From the NCBI GenBank assembly GCA_028718405.1, contig JAQULV010000116.1, forward strand, positions 1 to 5,563: a stretch of DNA of 5,563 bases, given 5' to 3'. The position numbers and the translations under genes were made by a program. This DNA comes from Smithellaceae bacterium (GTDB taxonomy: Bacteria > Desulfobacterota > Syntrophia > Syntrophales > JAQULV01). Positions within the stretch are counted from its first letter, which is position 1. Each line of letters opens with the position of its first letter. Below are positions 1-5,563 of this stretch, piece by piece. The notes beneath the pieces were generated by a model that saw only the letters and a program-made list of their open reading frames with translations, was not told the origin of the DNA and did not search any database.

Positions 1-380
1 GTCCTATTTACCGCCGCGAGACGCGCCGTCTCCGTCTCCAGCAGCCTTCTCATGTCTACCATCCCCTTAAGGATCTCCGGACTCAACCTTCCTTGATGGT
101 AGTTGAGCAATGAGTTGAGCAGCGTGATTGATCCTTCCCTGCGGTAATCACTGACGACCGCTCCCGCGCGCGGTTTCAGGGTGACGAGCCCTTTCGACGC
201 GAGGTCGACCAAGCCCTCATGCACCACGGGGCGGCTTACCCCGAGCTGCAAAGCAAGCTCCCGCTCGGACGGCAGCTTCTGCCCTATGGAGAACTTACCC
301 GAGAGGATAAGTCCTTCGAAGCGCGAGATGAACACCTCCTTGAGGCTTTCCGTCTTCAACGGTGTAAGAAATTCTTTCAT
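1..380 (-). CDS. GntR-family (FadR/FCD subfamily) transcriptional regulator, C-terminal part outside window
   Basis: This is a DNA-binding ligand-responsive regulator. 126 residues are visible from its ATG, and the frame stays open to the window edge. Residues about 8-78 form a GntR winged helix-turn-helix: LPSERELALQLGVSR (37-50 region) is the classic signature, followed by VVHEGLVDLASKGLV and the wing around PRAGAVV. From about residue 85 an FCD ligand-binding domain begins, with the typical R-x2-LE-x3-A-x-LAA pattern at 111-123. The metal and ligand residues would lie beyond the edge. The start lies 8 bp after the stop of the upstream oxidoreductase. A GAGAAGG motif sits only 1 nt from the ATG, so translation is probably coupled to that gene. 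As the last visible gene of the flavoenzyme operon it is the natural candidate to bind the FadR-type palindrome at 3647-3659. FCD regulators usually sense organic acids or acyl compounds; the ligand here is unknown. Confidence 0.93.
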   Translation of the reverse strand, partial: MKEFLTPLKTESLKEVFISRFEGLILSGKFSIGQKLPSERELALQLGVSRPVVHEGLVDLASKGLVTLKPRAGAVVSDYRREGSITLLNSLLNYHQGRLSPEILKGMVDMRRLLETETARLAAVNR

Positions 381-388
381 ACCTTCTC

Positions 389-1888
389 TTACGGTTCGTA
401 TCTCTCTATCAGGTTGGAGGCGATCAAGCCCGAGGCGATTGTCGTCGGCACTCCGCCGCCCGGATGGGTTGACGAGCCGGTCAGATAAAGGCCCTTTATC
501 GCCCGTGAACGGGCGTTGGGTCTAAACACTGCCGCCGCCGGCAGATCCTGCTGCAGGGCGTATATCGCCCCTTCGGGCAATAGGAGTCGGCGTTCAAAGT
601 CCAGAGGCGACGTACACTCCAGTACCTTGATGTGGTCTCTCAAGCCCGGGATGGCGAATTTTTCCAGAGCCGTCAGCGTGCGGTCGACGAAGCGAGGTTT
701 TTCCTCGTCCCAGTTCGTGCCCGCCAGTCTGTAAAAACCCTCGGGGATTAAATTTAGAACATGATGGCCCTCGGGCGCAAGCGATTTATCCGCGTGGGTC
801 GGCCAACAGATGAGGCCGAAGTTGTCCTTCGGCAGGACGCCCTTTTCTACATTGTTGAACCAGTAGTCATTTACTCCTTTTGGCGTCACGGCAATGAGAC
901 TGTGATGGGAATCGAGCGGCGGTGAATAGTCGAGCCCCACGTAGATCATGGGAACACCCTTGGAATACTTGTAGCTCTTGATACCCGTTCTTACCAGGCC
1001 GGGCAGATGCTCCTCGCCAATCAGGTCCAGGTAGAGCGTGCGGGCGTTGATGTTGGAGACTACGACCTTCGCTGTGATCTCGGTGCCGTCTGCAAGCACG
1101 ACGCCCTGAGCCCTCCGGTCCCGAACAACGACCTTCTTCACGCGGGTGTTGAACATCACCTTCATGCCCAGTTTTTCGCCACAGCGCCGGAAGGCTTCGG
1201 GGATTTGGATCATGCCGCCTCGGGGATAATACACGCCGAGATGTTCCGTATAGGGGATAAGCGCGAACATGCCGGGGATCATGGCCGGTGGGTGCCCGAA
1301 GTAAAGGGACTGGTATCCCATCGTCTTCAGAACCCGTTCATCCTTGAAGTACTTCTCCATGATGTCCTGGTAGGAATTGATGAACAGGGGCAGAAACTTC
1401 AGAAACCGGGGATCCTTGGCCACCATCTTCGCCACATCCGCGAGAGTGTCGGCCGGTTGTGGAAAGAACGCGTTAAGTGCCACCTCGGTGAACTCGCGCA
1501 TCAGATCCACGAACTTGTACCAGCGTTTGCCGTCGGCGGGCGAGAAGGACGAAATCACCTCGGCGGTGGCGTCGATGGAACGGGGATAGGTGATGCGGCT
1601 GCCATCCCGGTCGATGATCGTCATAACCGGATCGCACTCGATGAGGTCGACCTCCCTCTGGAAGGTGGTGCCGAGCTTGGCAAAAGCCATCTCAATCGGT
1701 TTTATGACCTCGACAATCGAAGCTCCCACATCGAATTTGTAGCCATTTTTCTCGAAGGTCGAACAGCACCCGCCGATTGACGCACTCTGTTCGAGCACCA
1801 ATACCTTCCGCCCTTGTCTTGCCAGCAGGGCCGCAGCTGAAATGCCGCCGTTTCCCGCACCGATCACCACCACGTCATAGTCGGACAT
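389..1888 (-). CDS. FAD-dependent phytoene desaturase/RetSat/CrtISO-like oxidoreductase (paralogue B)
   Basis: This 499-residue protein has the usual length for the CrtI/CrtISO/retinol-saturase group of flavin amine-oxidase-fold enzymes. The N-terminal Rossmann motif GAGNGG (10-15) ends at acidic E33 (VLVLEQ) for FAD ribose binding. It is followed by GGCCST (39-44) and FDVGASIVE (52-60). The C-terminal FAD signature GSSTHPGGGVPTTIASG begins at 471. No signal peptide is seen; such enzymes are usually peripheral membrane proteins acting on hydrophobic polyenes. The start is fixed by GGAGG 7 nt before the ATG, directly after the stop of the 44-aa gene. By eye it is about half identical to paralogue A (2109-3611) over its full length, with shared blocks EVDLIECDP, TLYLDLIG and PLDFERRL. 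The family includes desaturases, isomerases and saturases, so reaction direction and substrate cannot be read from the sequence. Automatic annotation as phytoene desaturase would be too specific, because no carotenoid gene is nearby. Confidence 0.93.
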   Translation of the reverse strand: MSDYDVVVIGAGNGGISAAALLARQGRKVLVLEQSASIGGCCSTFEKNGYKFDVGASIVEVIKPIEMAFAKLGTTFQREVDLIECDPVMTIIDRDGSRITYPRSIDATAEVISSFSPADGKRWYKFVDLMREFTEVALNAFFPQPADTLADVAKMVAKDPRFLKFLPLFINSYQDIMEKYFKDERVLKTMGYQSLYFGHPPAMIPGMFALIPYTEHLGVYYPRGGMIQIPEAFRRCGEKLGMKVMFNTRVKKVVVRDRRAQGVVLADGTEITAKVVVSNINARTLYLDLIGEEHLPGLVRTGIKSYKYSKGVPMIYVGLDYSPPLDSHHSLIAVTPKGVNDYWFNNVEKGVLPKDNFGLICWPTHADKSLAPEGHHVLNLIPEGFYRLAGTNWDEEKPRFVDRTLTALEKFAIPGLRDHIKVLECTSPLDFERRLLLPEGAIYALQQDLPAAAVFRPNARSRAIKGLYLTGSSTHPGGGVPTTIASGLIASNLIERYEP

Positions 1889-1900
1889 AGGACGACCTCC

Positions 1901-2035
1901 TTAAACGAAGTAGCGCGGAATAAGGTAAGGGACCTGCCTTAATAACTCTTTGAGGAAACGCTTCTTGGACACCGGCATGCATACGTACCAGAACACCAAG
2001 GCCACAACAATAACCGCAAGTATTATCTTTCCCAT
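1901..2035 (-). CDS. Small single-helix membrane protein, 44 aa, unrecognised
   Basis: I do not recognise this 44-residue protein. After MGK it has one strongly hydrophobic segment at residues 4-20 (IILAVIVVALVFWYVCM). A proline and then a basic amphipathic tail follow (S23 KKRFLKELLRQ, then VPYLIPRYFV). The positive-inside rule predicts N-out, C-in, with the KKR cluster at the cytoplasmic face; the helix could also serve as an uncleaved signal anchor. The start is supported by AAGGAG 6 nt before the ATG. A longer reading begins at a TTG at 2131, but it overlaps paralogue A and has no such site. The gene sits 73 bp after paralogue A and 9 bp before the coding start of paralogue B, whose GGAGG directly follows this stop codon, so coupling is likely. 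A membrane anchor or partner for the flavoenzymes is a reasonable inference, but nothing in the sequence proves it. Confidence 0.72.
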   Translation of the reverse strand: MGKIILAVIVVALVFWYVCMPVSKKRFLKELLRQVPYLIPRYFV

Positions 2036-2108
2036 CTTCTTCTCCTTTGCTTTGTTCAATTGCAGCTCTTTGGGAACATAGTTGACAGCCACAACATCCG
2101 GACGCTGT

Positions 2109-3611
2109 CTACCTGCCTTCGTATCTTTCAATCAGGTCCGTGGCAACGATGCCGGACGCAATCGTTGTCGGTACACCACCGCCTGGATGGGTGGAGGCGC
2201 CGACAAGGTAGAGACCGGCAATTGATCTGGATTTCGCCGCCGGCCGGAATACAGTTTCGTTCATCATGTCCTGTCGCAGGGCATAGATCGCTCCATCCGG
2301 CGTCCCGAGTCGCCGCTCGAAGTCAAGCGGGGTGGCCAGTTCCGCCACCTCGATATGGTCCTTCAGACCGGGGATACAGCGCTTCGAGTAGTAATCTATA
2401 TACTTTTCTATCATTTCGGGCTTTGCCTCATCCCAGCTTTTCCGTCCGCAAGTGCGCAGGGATGGCGGCAATGTCAAGATGAGGACGTGCTTACCAGCCG
2501 GAGCAAGGTGCGGGTCTGACTGCGACGTCCAACTAATGATTGCGAACTGCCGTCTCGTAAAGCCGCCGGTGCGGTAGTCACTCCACCAGAAGTCGTTCAT
2601 CTCCTCCATAGGTGTGGTAACCAGGGTGTGATGAGAGTTCAGCGGAGGTTGATAGTTCACGCCGAGGTAGAGCATCGGCACGGCCATGGCCGTTTCGTAG
2701 CTTTTGACACCGACCCGGGCGAGCCAGGGCAGCTGCTCCGCACCAATCAGGTCCAGGTAGAGGGTCTTGGCGTTGATGTCGGAGACCACGACGTTAGAGG
2801 ATATCTCGGTACCGTCGGAAAGCTCAACACCGACGGCCCGCTTTTTACGGATCAGCACCTTCTTGACCTTGGCGTTGAGCCGAACCTCCATGCCGGCCCT
2901 TTCCCCGCAGCGCCGCAATGCCTCCGGGATGCCGATCATGCCGCCCCGCACGTAATATAGCCCGTCGTGTTCCTGGAAAGGTATCACGGCAAATATCCCC
3001 GGGGCCAGTTCCGGCGGCAGTCCGATGAAAAACGTCTGGTAGGCCAGTGACTCTTTGACCTTATCGTTCTTAAAGTATTTGTTCAGGACGTCCTGGTAGC
3101 TCGACGCAAATAGTGAGCCGTACTTGAGCATGGCGGGCGAGTTCTTAACTATCTTCGCCATGTCGGAGAACCGCACAACCGGACTCGTGAAGAAATCGTT
3201 GAGCGTATTCCGAAAATTGTCCATCAGCGTAGCGTATCTTCTCCACCCTTCTACGTCCCGGGGATCGATCGCCCGAATCGCCTCCTCAGTACCGGTCAGC
3301 GATTTGGGAATCGTCATGCGACTACCGTCGGACAGGATGACCGTATAGATGGGATCGCATTCGATGAGGTCGACTTCCTTTTCCAGGGTCGTACCCAGAC
3401 GGGAAAAGGCACGGTTCAGCAGCTCAGGCGCTTCGACGATGGAGGCGCCGATATCGAACCGGAAACCATTTTGTTCGTATGTCGAACAACAACCTCCCAC
3501 ACGCTCCGCCTGTTCAAGCACCAGGACCTTACGTCCGTTCTTGGCCAACTGCGCACCTGCCGAGAGCCCCCCGAAGCCCGCACCGCTCACAATGATATCA
3601 AAATCCGACAT
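2109..3611 (-). CDS. FAD-dependent phytoene desaturase/RetSat/CrtISO-like oxidoreductase (paralogue A)
   Basis: This is the first gene of the flavoenzyme operon, with 500 residues. The dinucleotide-binding motif GAGFGG lies at 10-15 with E33 at the end of the second strand. GGCCST (39-44) and FDIGASIVE (52-60) follow, and the C-terminal signature GASTHPGGGVPTTIASG starts at 471. These place it in the CrtI/CrtISO/retinol-saturase group. The start MSDFD is chosen because AAGGAG lies 8 nt upstream and because it aligns with MSDYD of paralogue B. The reading frame extends 20 residues further upstream, but that extension crosses the predicted operator and promoter start. The pair probably arose by tandem duplication and has diverged substantially. 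The mid region (about 150-330) differs most in aromatic and charged residues, which could mean different substrates or successive steps on one substrate. Expression is probably controlled by the promoter and palindrome at 3643-3695. Confidence 0.93.
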   Translation of the reverse strand: MSDFDIIVSGAGFGGLSAGAQLAKNGRKVLVLEQAERVGGCCSTYEQNGFRFDIGASIVEAPELLNRAFSRLGTTLEKEVDLIECDPIYTVILSDGSRMTIPKSLTGTEEAIRAIDPRDVEGWRRYATLMDNFRNTLNDFFTSPVVRFSDMAKIVKNSPAMLKYGSLFASSYQDVLNKYFKNDKVKESLAYQTFFIGLPPELAPGIFAVIPFQEHDGLYYVRGGMIGIPEALRRCGERAGMEVRLNAKVKKVLIRKKRAVGVELSDGTEISSNVVVSDINAKTLYLDLIGAEQLPWLARVGVKSYETAMAVPMLYLGVNYQPPLNSHHTLVTTPMEEMNDFWWSDYRTGGFTRRQFAIISWTSQSDPHLAPAGKHVLILTLPPSLRTCGRKSWDEAKPEMIEKYIDYYSKRCIPGLKDHIEVAELATPLDFERRLGTPDGAIYALRQDMMNETVFRPAAKSRSIAGLYLVGASTHPGGGVPTTIASGIVATDLIERYEGR

Positions 3612-3642
3612 GTCCTTTTCTCCTTTGCTGATTGGCCTGCTG

Positions 3643-3663
3643 GCAACTGGTCTTACCAGATGC
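3643..3663. promoter_or_regulatory. FadR-subfamily-type operator palindrome
   Basis: The core CTGGT-CTT-ACCAG (3647-3659) is a perfect 5-bp-arm inverted repeat with a 3-bp centre. The symmetry continues outward after one mismatch: GCA at 3643-3645 pairs with TGC at 3661-3663. It matches the TnGTnnnACnA consensus described for the FadR subfamily of GntR regulators and closely resembles the E. coli FadR core. It lies 8 to 20 bp downstream of the predicted -10 box, at about the transcription start, where a bound repressor would block initiation. The FCD regulator at the end of the same operon is the expected ligand of this site (inference). Confidence 0.72.
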
Positions 3664-3666
3664 AAA

Positions 3667-3695
3667 TGCATAGCCTCCCCTTACCGGAATGTCAA
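3667..3695 (-). promoter_or_regulatory. Predicted sigma70-type promoter of the flavoenzyme operon
   Basis: On the minus strand a perfect -35 TTGACA (3690-3695) is followed by a 17-bp spacer and TATGCA (3667-3672), a weak -10 with three of six consensus positions. Transcription would start near 3658-3661, inside the palindrome, leaving a leader of about 50 nt before the ATG at 3611. An ideal -35 with a poor -10 is common at regulated promoters. Confidence 0.6.
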
Positions 3696-3898
3696 GCTTA
3701 ATTATCTAGACTGCGAAACCTTTTGGGCAGCAGCTTTCGCACCACCGCCTAGGCATGTTCCGATCCAACAAAAGGAATAAAACGTCCTTCTACAACCTCA
3801 GGGTTTTGTTTCTTCTTGGAGCTACGCCAGACGCTAACAGAACTAATGTGGAAAGGGACCTACCTAAATCTCACCGCCGGTAGTTACGCATAATTTCC

Positions 3899-4468
3899 TT
3901 ATGCCGTATACCTCCCCTGGATATCGGCGTAATAGGCCTGTATCTCTCTCATGTCGGTCTCAATATCTCCCACTGGAACATAGACGGGACCGAAACCAGC
4001 GGTCCTGTTTTTGTAGTTGATGAACCCGAGAACGATTGGAACACCGGCGCCTCGCGATATATAGTAGAATCCCGTTTTCCATTCCTTGACCCTCTTGCGG
4101 GTGCCGGAGGGAGGAATCGCGATGATGAGCTTCTCGTGCCTGAAGAACTGCGCGATCGTCTGTTTCACGGTGTCGTTCGACTTGGAACGGTCGATGGGGA
4201 TTCCACCCATCCACTTCACCACACTGCCAAAGGGGAAACGGAACAGGGAGGCCTTTCCCATCCAGTAGACCTTGGCCCTGAGGGCGAAGGCCGCGAAGAA
4301 ACCAATAAGGAAGTCCCAGTTGGACGTATGCGGGGCAACAATCAGGACAAACCTGGGGATGTCCGGCAGTCGGCCTGCGGTCCGCCACCCCATCACCTTG
4401 AGCATAAACACGGAAAAACAGCGTGCGATAGTCCTTATGACAGGCGTATCGAATACTGTATAGTACAT
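3899..4468 (-). CDS. PlsC-like lysophospholipid/1-acylglycerol-3-phosphate acyltransferase family protein
   Basis: This 189-residue protein belongs to the LPLAT/PlsC superfamily, which transfers acyl groups from acyl-ACP or acyl-CoA to a lysolipid or related acceptor at the inner membrane. Motif I is H47-TSNW-D52 (HX4D, the catalytic pair). Motif II is around GGIPIDRSK (88-96). Motif III is IPPSGTR (118-124), with Ser121 where most members have Glu. Motif IV is VPIVLGFINY (143-152). The length is typical of the short bacterial subgroup containing the WKTGFYYI block (130-137). The hydrophobic stretch at 53-63 may be membrane associated. The start MYYTV is chosen because GGAGGG lies about 8 nt upstream; the frame runs 25 residues further, across the predicted promoter, without a good ribosome site. 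It has its own likely promoter and may read through toward the flavoenzyme operon. Acceptor and acyl donor are unknown. Confidence 0.88.
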   Translation of the reverse strand: MYYTVFDTPVIRTIARCFSVFMLKVMGWRTAGRLPDIPRFVLIVAPHTSNWDFLIGFFAAFALRAKVYWMGKASLFRFPFGSVVKWMGGIPIDRSKSNDTVKQTIAQFFRHEKLIIAIPPSGTRKRVKEWKTGFYYISRGAGVPIVLGFINYKNRTAGFGPVYVPVGDIETDMREIQAYYADIQGRYTA

Positions 4469-4514
4469 TGGCGTTTCCCTCCGTTGCGTTTTCGTACCGC
4501 TTCGCTCGCAGGTC

Positions 4515-4543
4515 AGCATAAGGGCACTACCGCGGGAATGCAA
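4515..4543 (-). promoter_or_regulatory. Predicted promoter of the acyltransferase gene
   Basis: The minus strand has TTGCAT (4538-4543), a 17-bp spacer and TATGCT (4515-4520, four of six -10 positions). Transcription would begin near 4508, giving a leader of about 40 nt that contains the GGAGGG site before the ATG at 4468. The 173-bp gap to the preceding gene also suggests a separate transcription unit. Confidence 0.45.
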
Positions 4544-4555
4544 CGCCGTTGCTGG

Positions 4556-4575
4556 GTTTTACAAAAGTTTTACAA
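4556..4575. repeat. Direct repeat of GTTTTACAA, 11-bp period
   Basis: Two exact copies of GTTTTACAA (4556-4564 and 4567-4575) are separated by 2 bp, so their starts are one helical turn apart on the same DNA face. They lie 13-32 bp upstream of the predicted -35 box of the acyltransferase promoter, where activator sites or an UP-like element would sit. No bound protein can be named. Confidence 0.5.
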
Positions 4576-4641
4576 GAGAAACCAACTGCCGGAAGACACT
4601 AACTGACGCGTCTGGAGCTTCCTGCGCCGGATGATATTCTT

Positions 4642-4983
4642 TCATCCTGCGTGGAAAGCATGGCCGATAAAAATCAGCAGAATAACTGCTAGAACTGCCC
4701 CCGCCAGCACCGCCTCACGACTCATGAGTGAAACATGTGCGGCCGAGCCTCTCAAGTGATTCCAAAATGCCTTCCTGTTGATGATGACATGCCAGATCGA
4801 GAAGATGACGAACAAAAGGCCGAGCACATTGTGTGCAGCCATCCAAACGTGTCGCGCAACTGTCATACTTGAAAATCCATATAAATGGTTAGCTATTCCC
4901 GTGATCGGCAAACTGACTCCGCTTGTCGCGACCATCAGGGCGACAAATGCTCGGGTGTTGAACCTCTGTTTTTTCTTCTCCAT
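4642..4983 (-). CDS. Small His-rich integral membrane protein, DUF4405/cytochrome b-like
   Basis: This 113-residue protein has three predicted transmembrane helices: about residues 12-32 (AFVALMVATSGVSLPITGI), 46-68 (WMAAHNVLGLLFVIFSIWHVI) and 90-107 (AVLAGAVLAVILLIFIG). Histidines cluster in or near them (H33, H45, H51, H65, H76, H83, H108, H111). H51 and H65 are 14 residues apart on helix two, the spacing of axial haem ligands in b-type membrane cytochromes. The arrangement, including the WH-x2-INRKAFWNHL segment, resembles the DUF4405 family, which is thought to be haem-binding and electron-transferring. The start is fixed by GGGAGG 5 nt before the ATG; a 12-residue upstream extension would overlap the MarR gene. 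It follows the MarR gene by 19 bp and is probably co-transcribed with it. Its electron partner is not visible. Family assignment is from memory of the pattern, so moderate confidence. Confidence 0.78.
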   Translation of the reverse strand: MEKKKQRFNTRAFVALMVATSGVSLPITGIANHLYGFSSMTVARHVWMAAHNVLGLLFVIFSIWHVIINRKAFWNHLRGSAAHVSLMSREAVLAGAVLAVILLIFIGHAFHAG

Positions 4984-5002
4984 AATAACCTCCCGGAGTT
5001 CT

Positions 5003-5470
5003 TCACCGCAAATCGGCAATGAACTGTCGCAACTTGACCAACACCTCAGCAGCCTGTATCATCTTCTCGCGGCCGATTACCGAGGTCAGTGAACGTTCCA
5101 ACTCATGGCTGCGGTTGTGAATGCCTTTAAAAGCCCTCAACCCTTTTGACGAGAGCTTCACATAACTGCGTCTCCCGTCTCTCATATCTAACCGTCGTCG
5201 AATAAGGCCCGCTTCTTCCATATCCTTCACTTGGCGGGTCACCGCCGCCGCATTGATCCCAAGCCGCTGCGCCAGATCCATGATACCTATGTCGTCCGGC
5301 AAGGCATTGGCAAGGATGCGCATTATCGCCAGCCGCGATGCCGGCATACCTATGGCGCGTGAAAACCCCATCATCATCACCTGGTGGGTTCTCACGATCT
5401 CGCGCAGCAAGTGTGGTTCATTGCCGGCATGTTGGAGGGCTGCAGCATCGGTTTGCTTCTCGGTCTTCAT
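5003..5470 (-). CDS. MarR-family transcriptional regulator
   Basis: From the chosen ATG the protein has 155 residues, usual for MarR repressors. An N-terminal helical dimerisation segment (18-40) is followed by the winged helix-turn-helix: ASRLAIMRIL (45-53), IMDLAQRLGI (63-72), recognition helix NAAAVTRQVKDMEEAGLI (73-90) and the hairpin wing RRLDMRDGRRSYVKLSSKG (92-110), which contains the family's D-x-RDGR core. C-terminal helices (112-155) complete the dimer interface. MarR proteins typically repress their own operon and release DNA on binding phenolic, acidic or oxidant signals; the ligand here is unknown. The start is uncertain. An in-frame ATG at 5494 would add eight residues but lies inside the inverted repeat. 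Neither ATG has a Shine-Dalgarno site, and a stop codon closes the frame directly upstream of 5494. A leaderless message starting at 5470 would fit. It precedes the DUF4405-like gene, its probable target. Confidence 0.9.
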   Translation of the reverse strand: MKTEKQTDAAALQHAGNEPHLLREIVRTHQVMMMGFSRAIGMPASRLAIMRILANALPDDIGIMDLAQRLGINAAAVTRQVKDMEEAGLIRRRLDMRDGRRSYVKLSSKGLRAFKGIHNRSHELERSLTSVIGREKMIQAAEVLVKLRQFIADLR

Positions 5471-5476
5471 GGGAGG

Positions 5477-5511
5477 TATAGTTGCATAGATCATTGACTA
5501 TGTCAACTATA
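5477..5511. promoter_or_regulatory. AT-rich inverted repeat, likely MarR operator and promoter
   Basis: Two nested symmetries are seen. TATAGTTG (5477-5484) is matched by CAACTATA (5504-5511), and inside these a perfect TTGAC-TAT-GTCAA palindrome occupies 5494-5506. The outer arms continue as CATAG and CTATG with one offset base. MarR dimers bind such short palindromes near their own promoters. On the minus strand TTGACA (5501-5506) could be a -35 box, with ACTATA (5477-5482, 18-bp spacer) as a weak -10, so the operator would cover the promoter. A copy of TGCATAGAT at 5483-5491 recurs at 5535-5543. Confidence 0.6.
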
Positions 5512-5563
5512 TATTGCATCGGTGGGGTGTGAAATGCATAGATACTAGCTCAGCCACGGATTC

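Larger units (their letters stand above)
3612..3898. other. Intergenic control region between acyltransferase and flavoenzyme operon
   Basis: This 287-bp gap holds the promoter, operator and ribosome binding site of the flavoenzyme operon in its left 85 bp. The remainder (about 3700-3898) contains no convincing gene on either strand. I found no strong hairpin followed by a T-tract after the acyltransferase stop, so read-through from the acyltransferase gene is possible. Confidence 0.6.

Noticed and set aside
109..132. Repeated GTTGAGCA in the GntR gene region
   Set aside because: It falls in coding sequence for a Leu-Leu-Asn repeat (LLNSLLN) in a helix and needs no separate explanation.
1007..1780. 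257-codon open frame on the plus strand
   Set aside because: It lies wholly inside the flavoenzyme B gene in antisense, shows no recognisable domain, and its composition reflects the complementary coding strand.
2615..2623. TGGTAACCA palindrome as a second FadR-type operator
   Set aside because: The centre is 1 bp rather than the 3 bp of the FadR subfamily core, and it is inside the paralogue A coding region.
3349..3780. 143-codon plus-strand frame reaching into the intergenic region
   Set aside because: Most of it mirrors the N-terminal FAD region of paralogue A; the part past 3611 crosses the promoter and operator and resembles no known protein.
4136..4606. 156-codon plus-strand frame over the acyltransferase gene
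   Set aside because: It is antisense to conserved acyltransferase motifs, with low-complexity charged content and no ribosome site I could identify.
4629..4647. GGATGA/TCATCC hairpin as terminator of the DUF4405-like gene
   Set aside because: The stem is only 6 bp, it overlaps the stop codon and no T-tract follows on the minus strand.

Overview
The window is a compact accessory-metabolism region. All seven genes I can support lie on the minus strand, so they read from right to left. Nothing in it is a taxonomic marker. Moderate GC, Gram-negative-style Shine-Dalgarno sites and this mix of families (RetSat/CrtISO-like flavoenzymes, a short acyltransferase, a DUF4405-like membrane protein, an FCD-type GntR regulator) would fit an anaerobic deltaproteobacterium (Desulfobacterota/Syntrophales type). 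That assignment is a guess from gene style.

Right block (about 4642-5563): a MarR-family repressor is followed after 19 bp by a small His-rich three-helix membrane protein resembling DUF4405/cytochrome b-type proteins. An AT-rich inverted-repeat region covers the 5' end of the MarR gene and is a good autoregulatory operator candidate. Middle block (about 3899-4575): a 189-aa PlsC-like lysophospholipid acyltransferase has its own likely promoter, with a 9-bp direct repeat upstream of it.

Left block (1-3700): a tight operon runs desaturase-like paralogue A, a 44-aa one-helix membrane protein, desaturase-like paralogue B, and the N-terminal 126 residues of a GntR/FCD regulator that leaves the window. 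Its promoter has a perfect TTGACA -35 box. Where transcription should begin lies the palindrome CTGGT-CTT-ACCAG inside a longer imperfect inverted repeat. It matches the TnGTnnnACnA operator known for the FadR subfamily, which is the subfamily of the regulator ending the operon.

Working model (inference): the GntR/FCD protein senses an acyl-type or organic-acid ligand and represses its own operon. The two FAD enzymes saturate, desaturate or isomerise a long hydrophobic polyene or acyl substrate at the membrane, perhaps with the small helix protein as anchor or partner. The neighbouring acyltransferase and cytochrome-like protein would fit a lipid/redox theme. No phytoene synthase or other carotenoid gene is visible, so a carotenoid role should not be assumed. 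The tandem flavoenzyme pair, the small membrane protein between them and the built-in regulator and operator are the most interesting part of the window.
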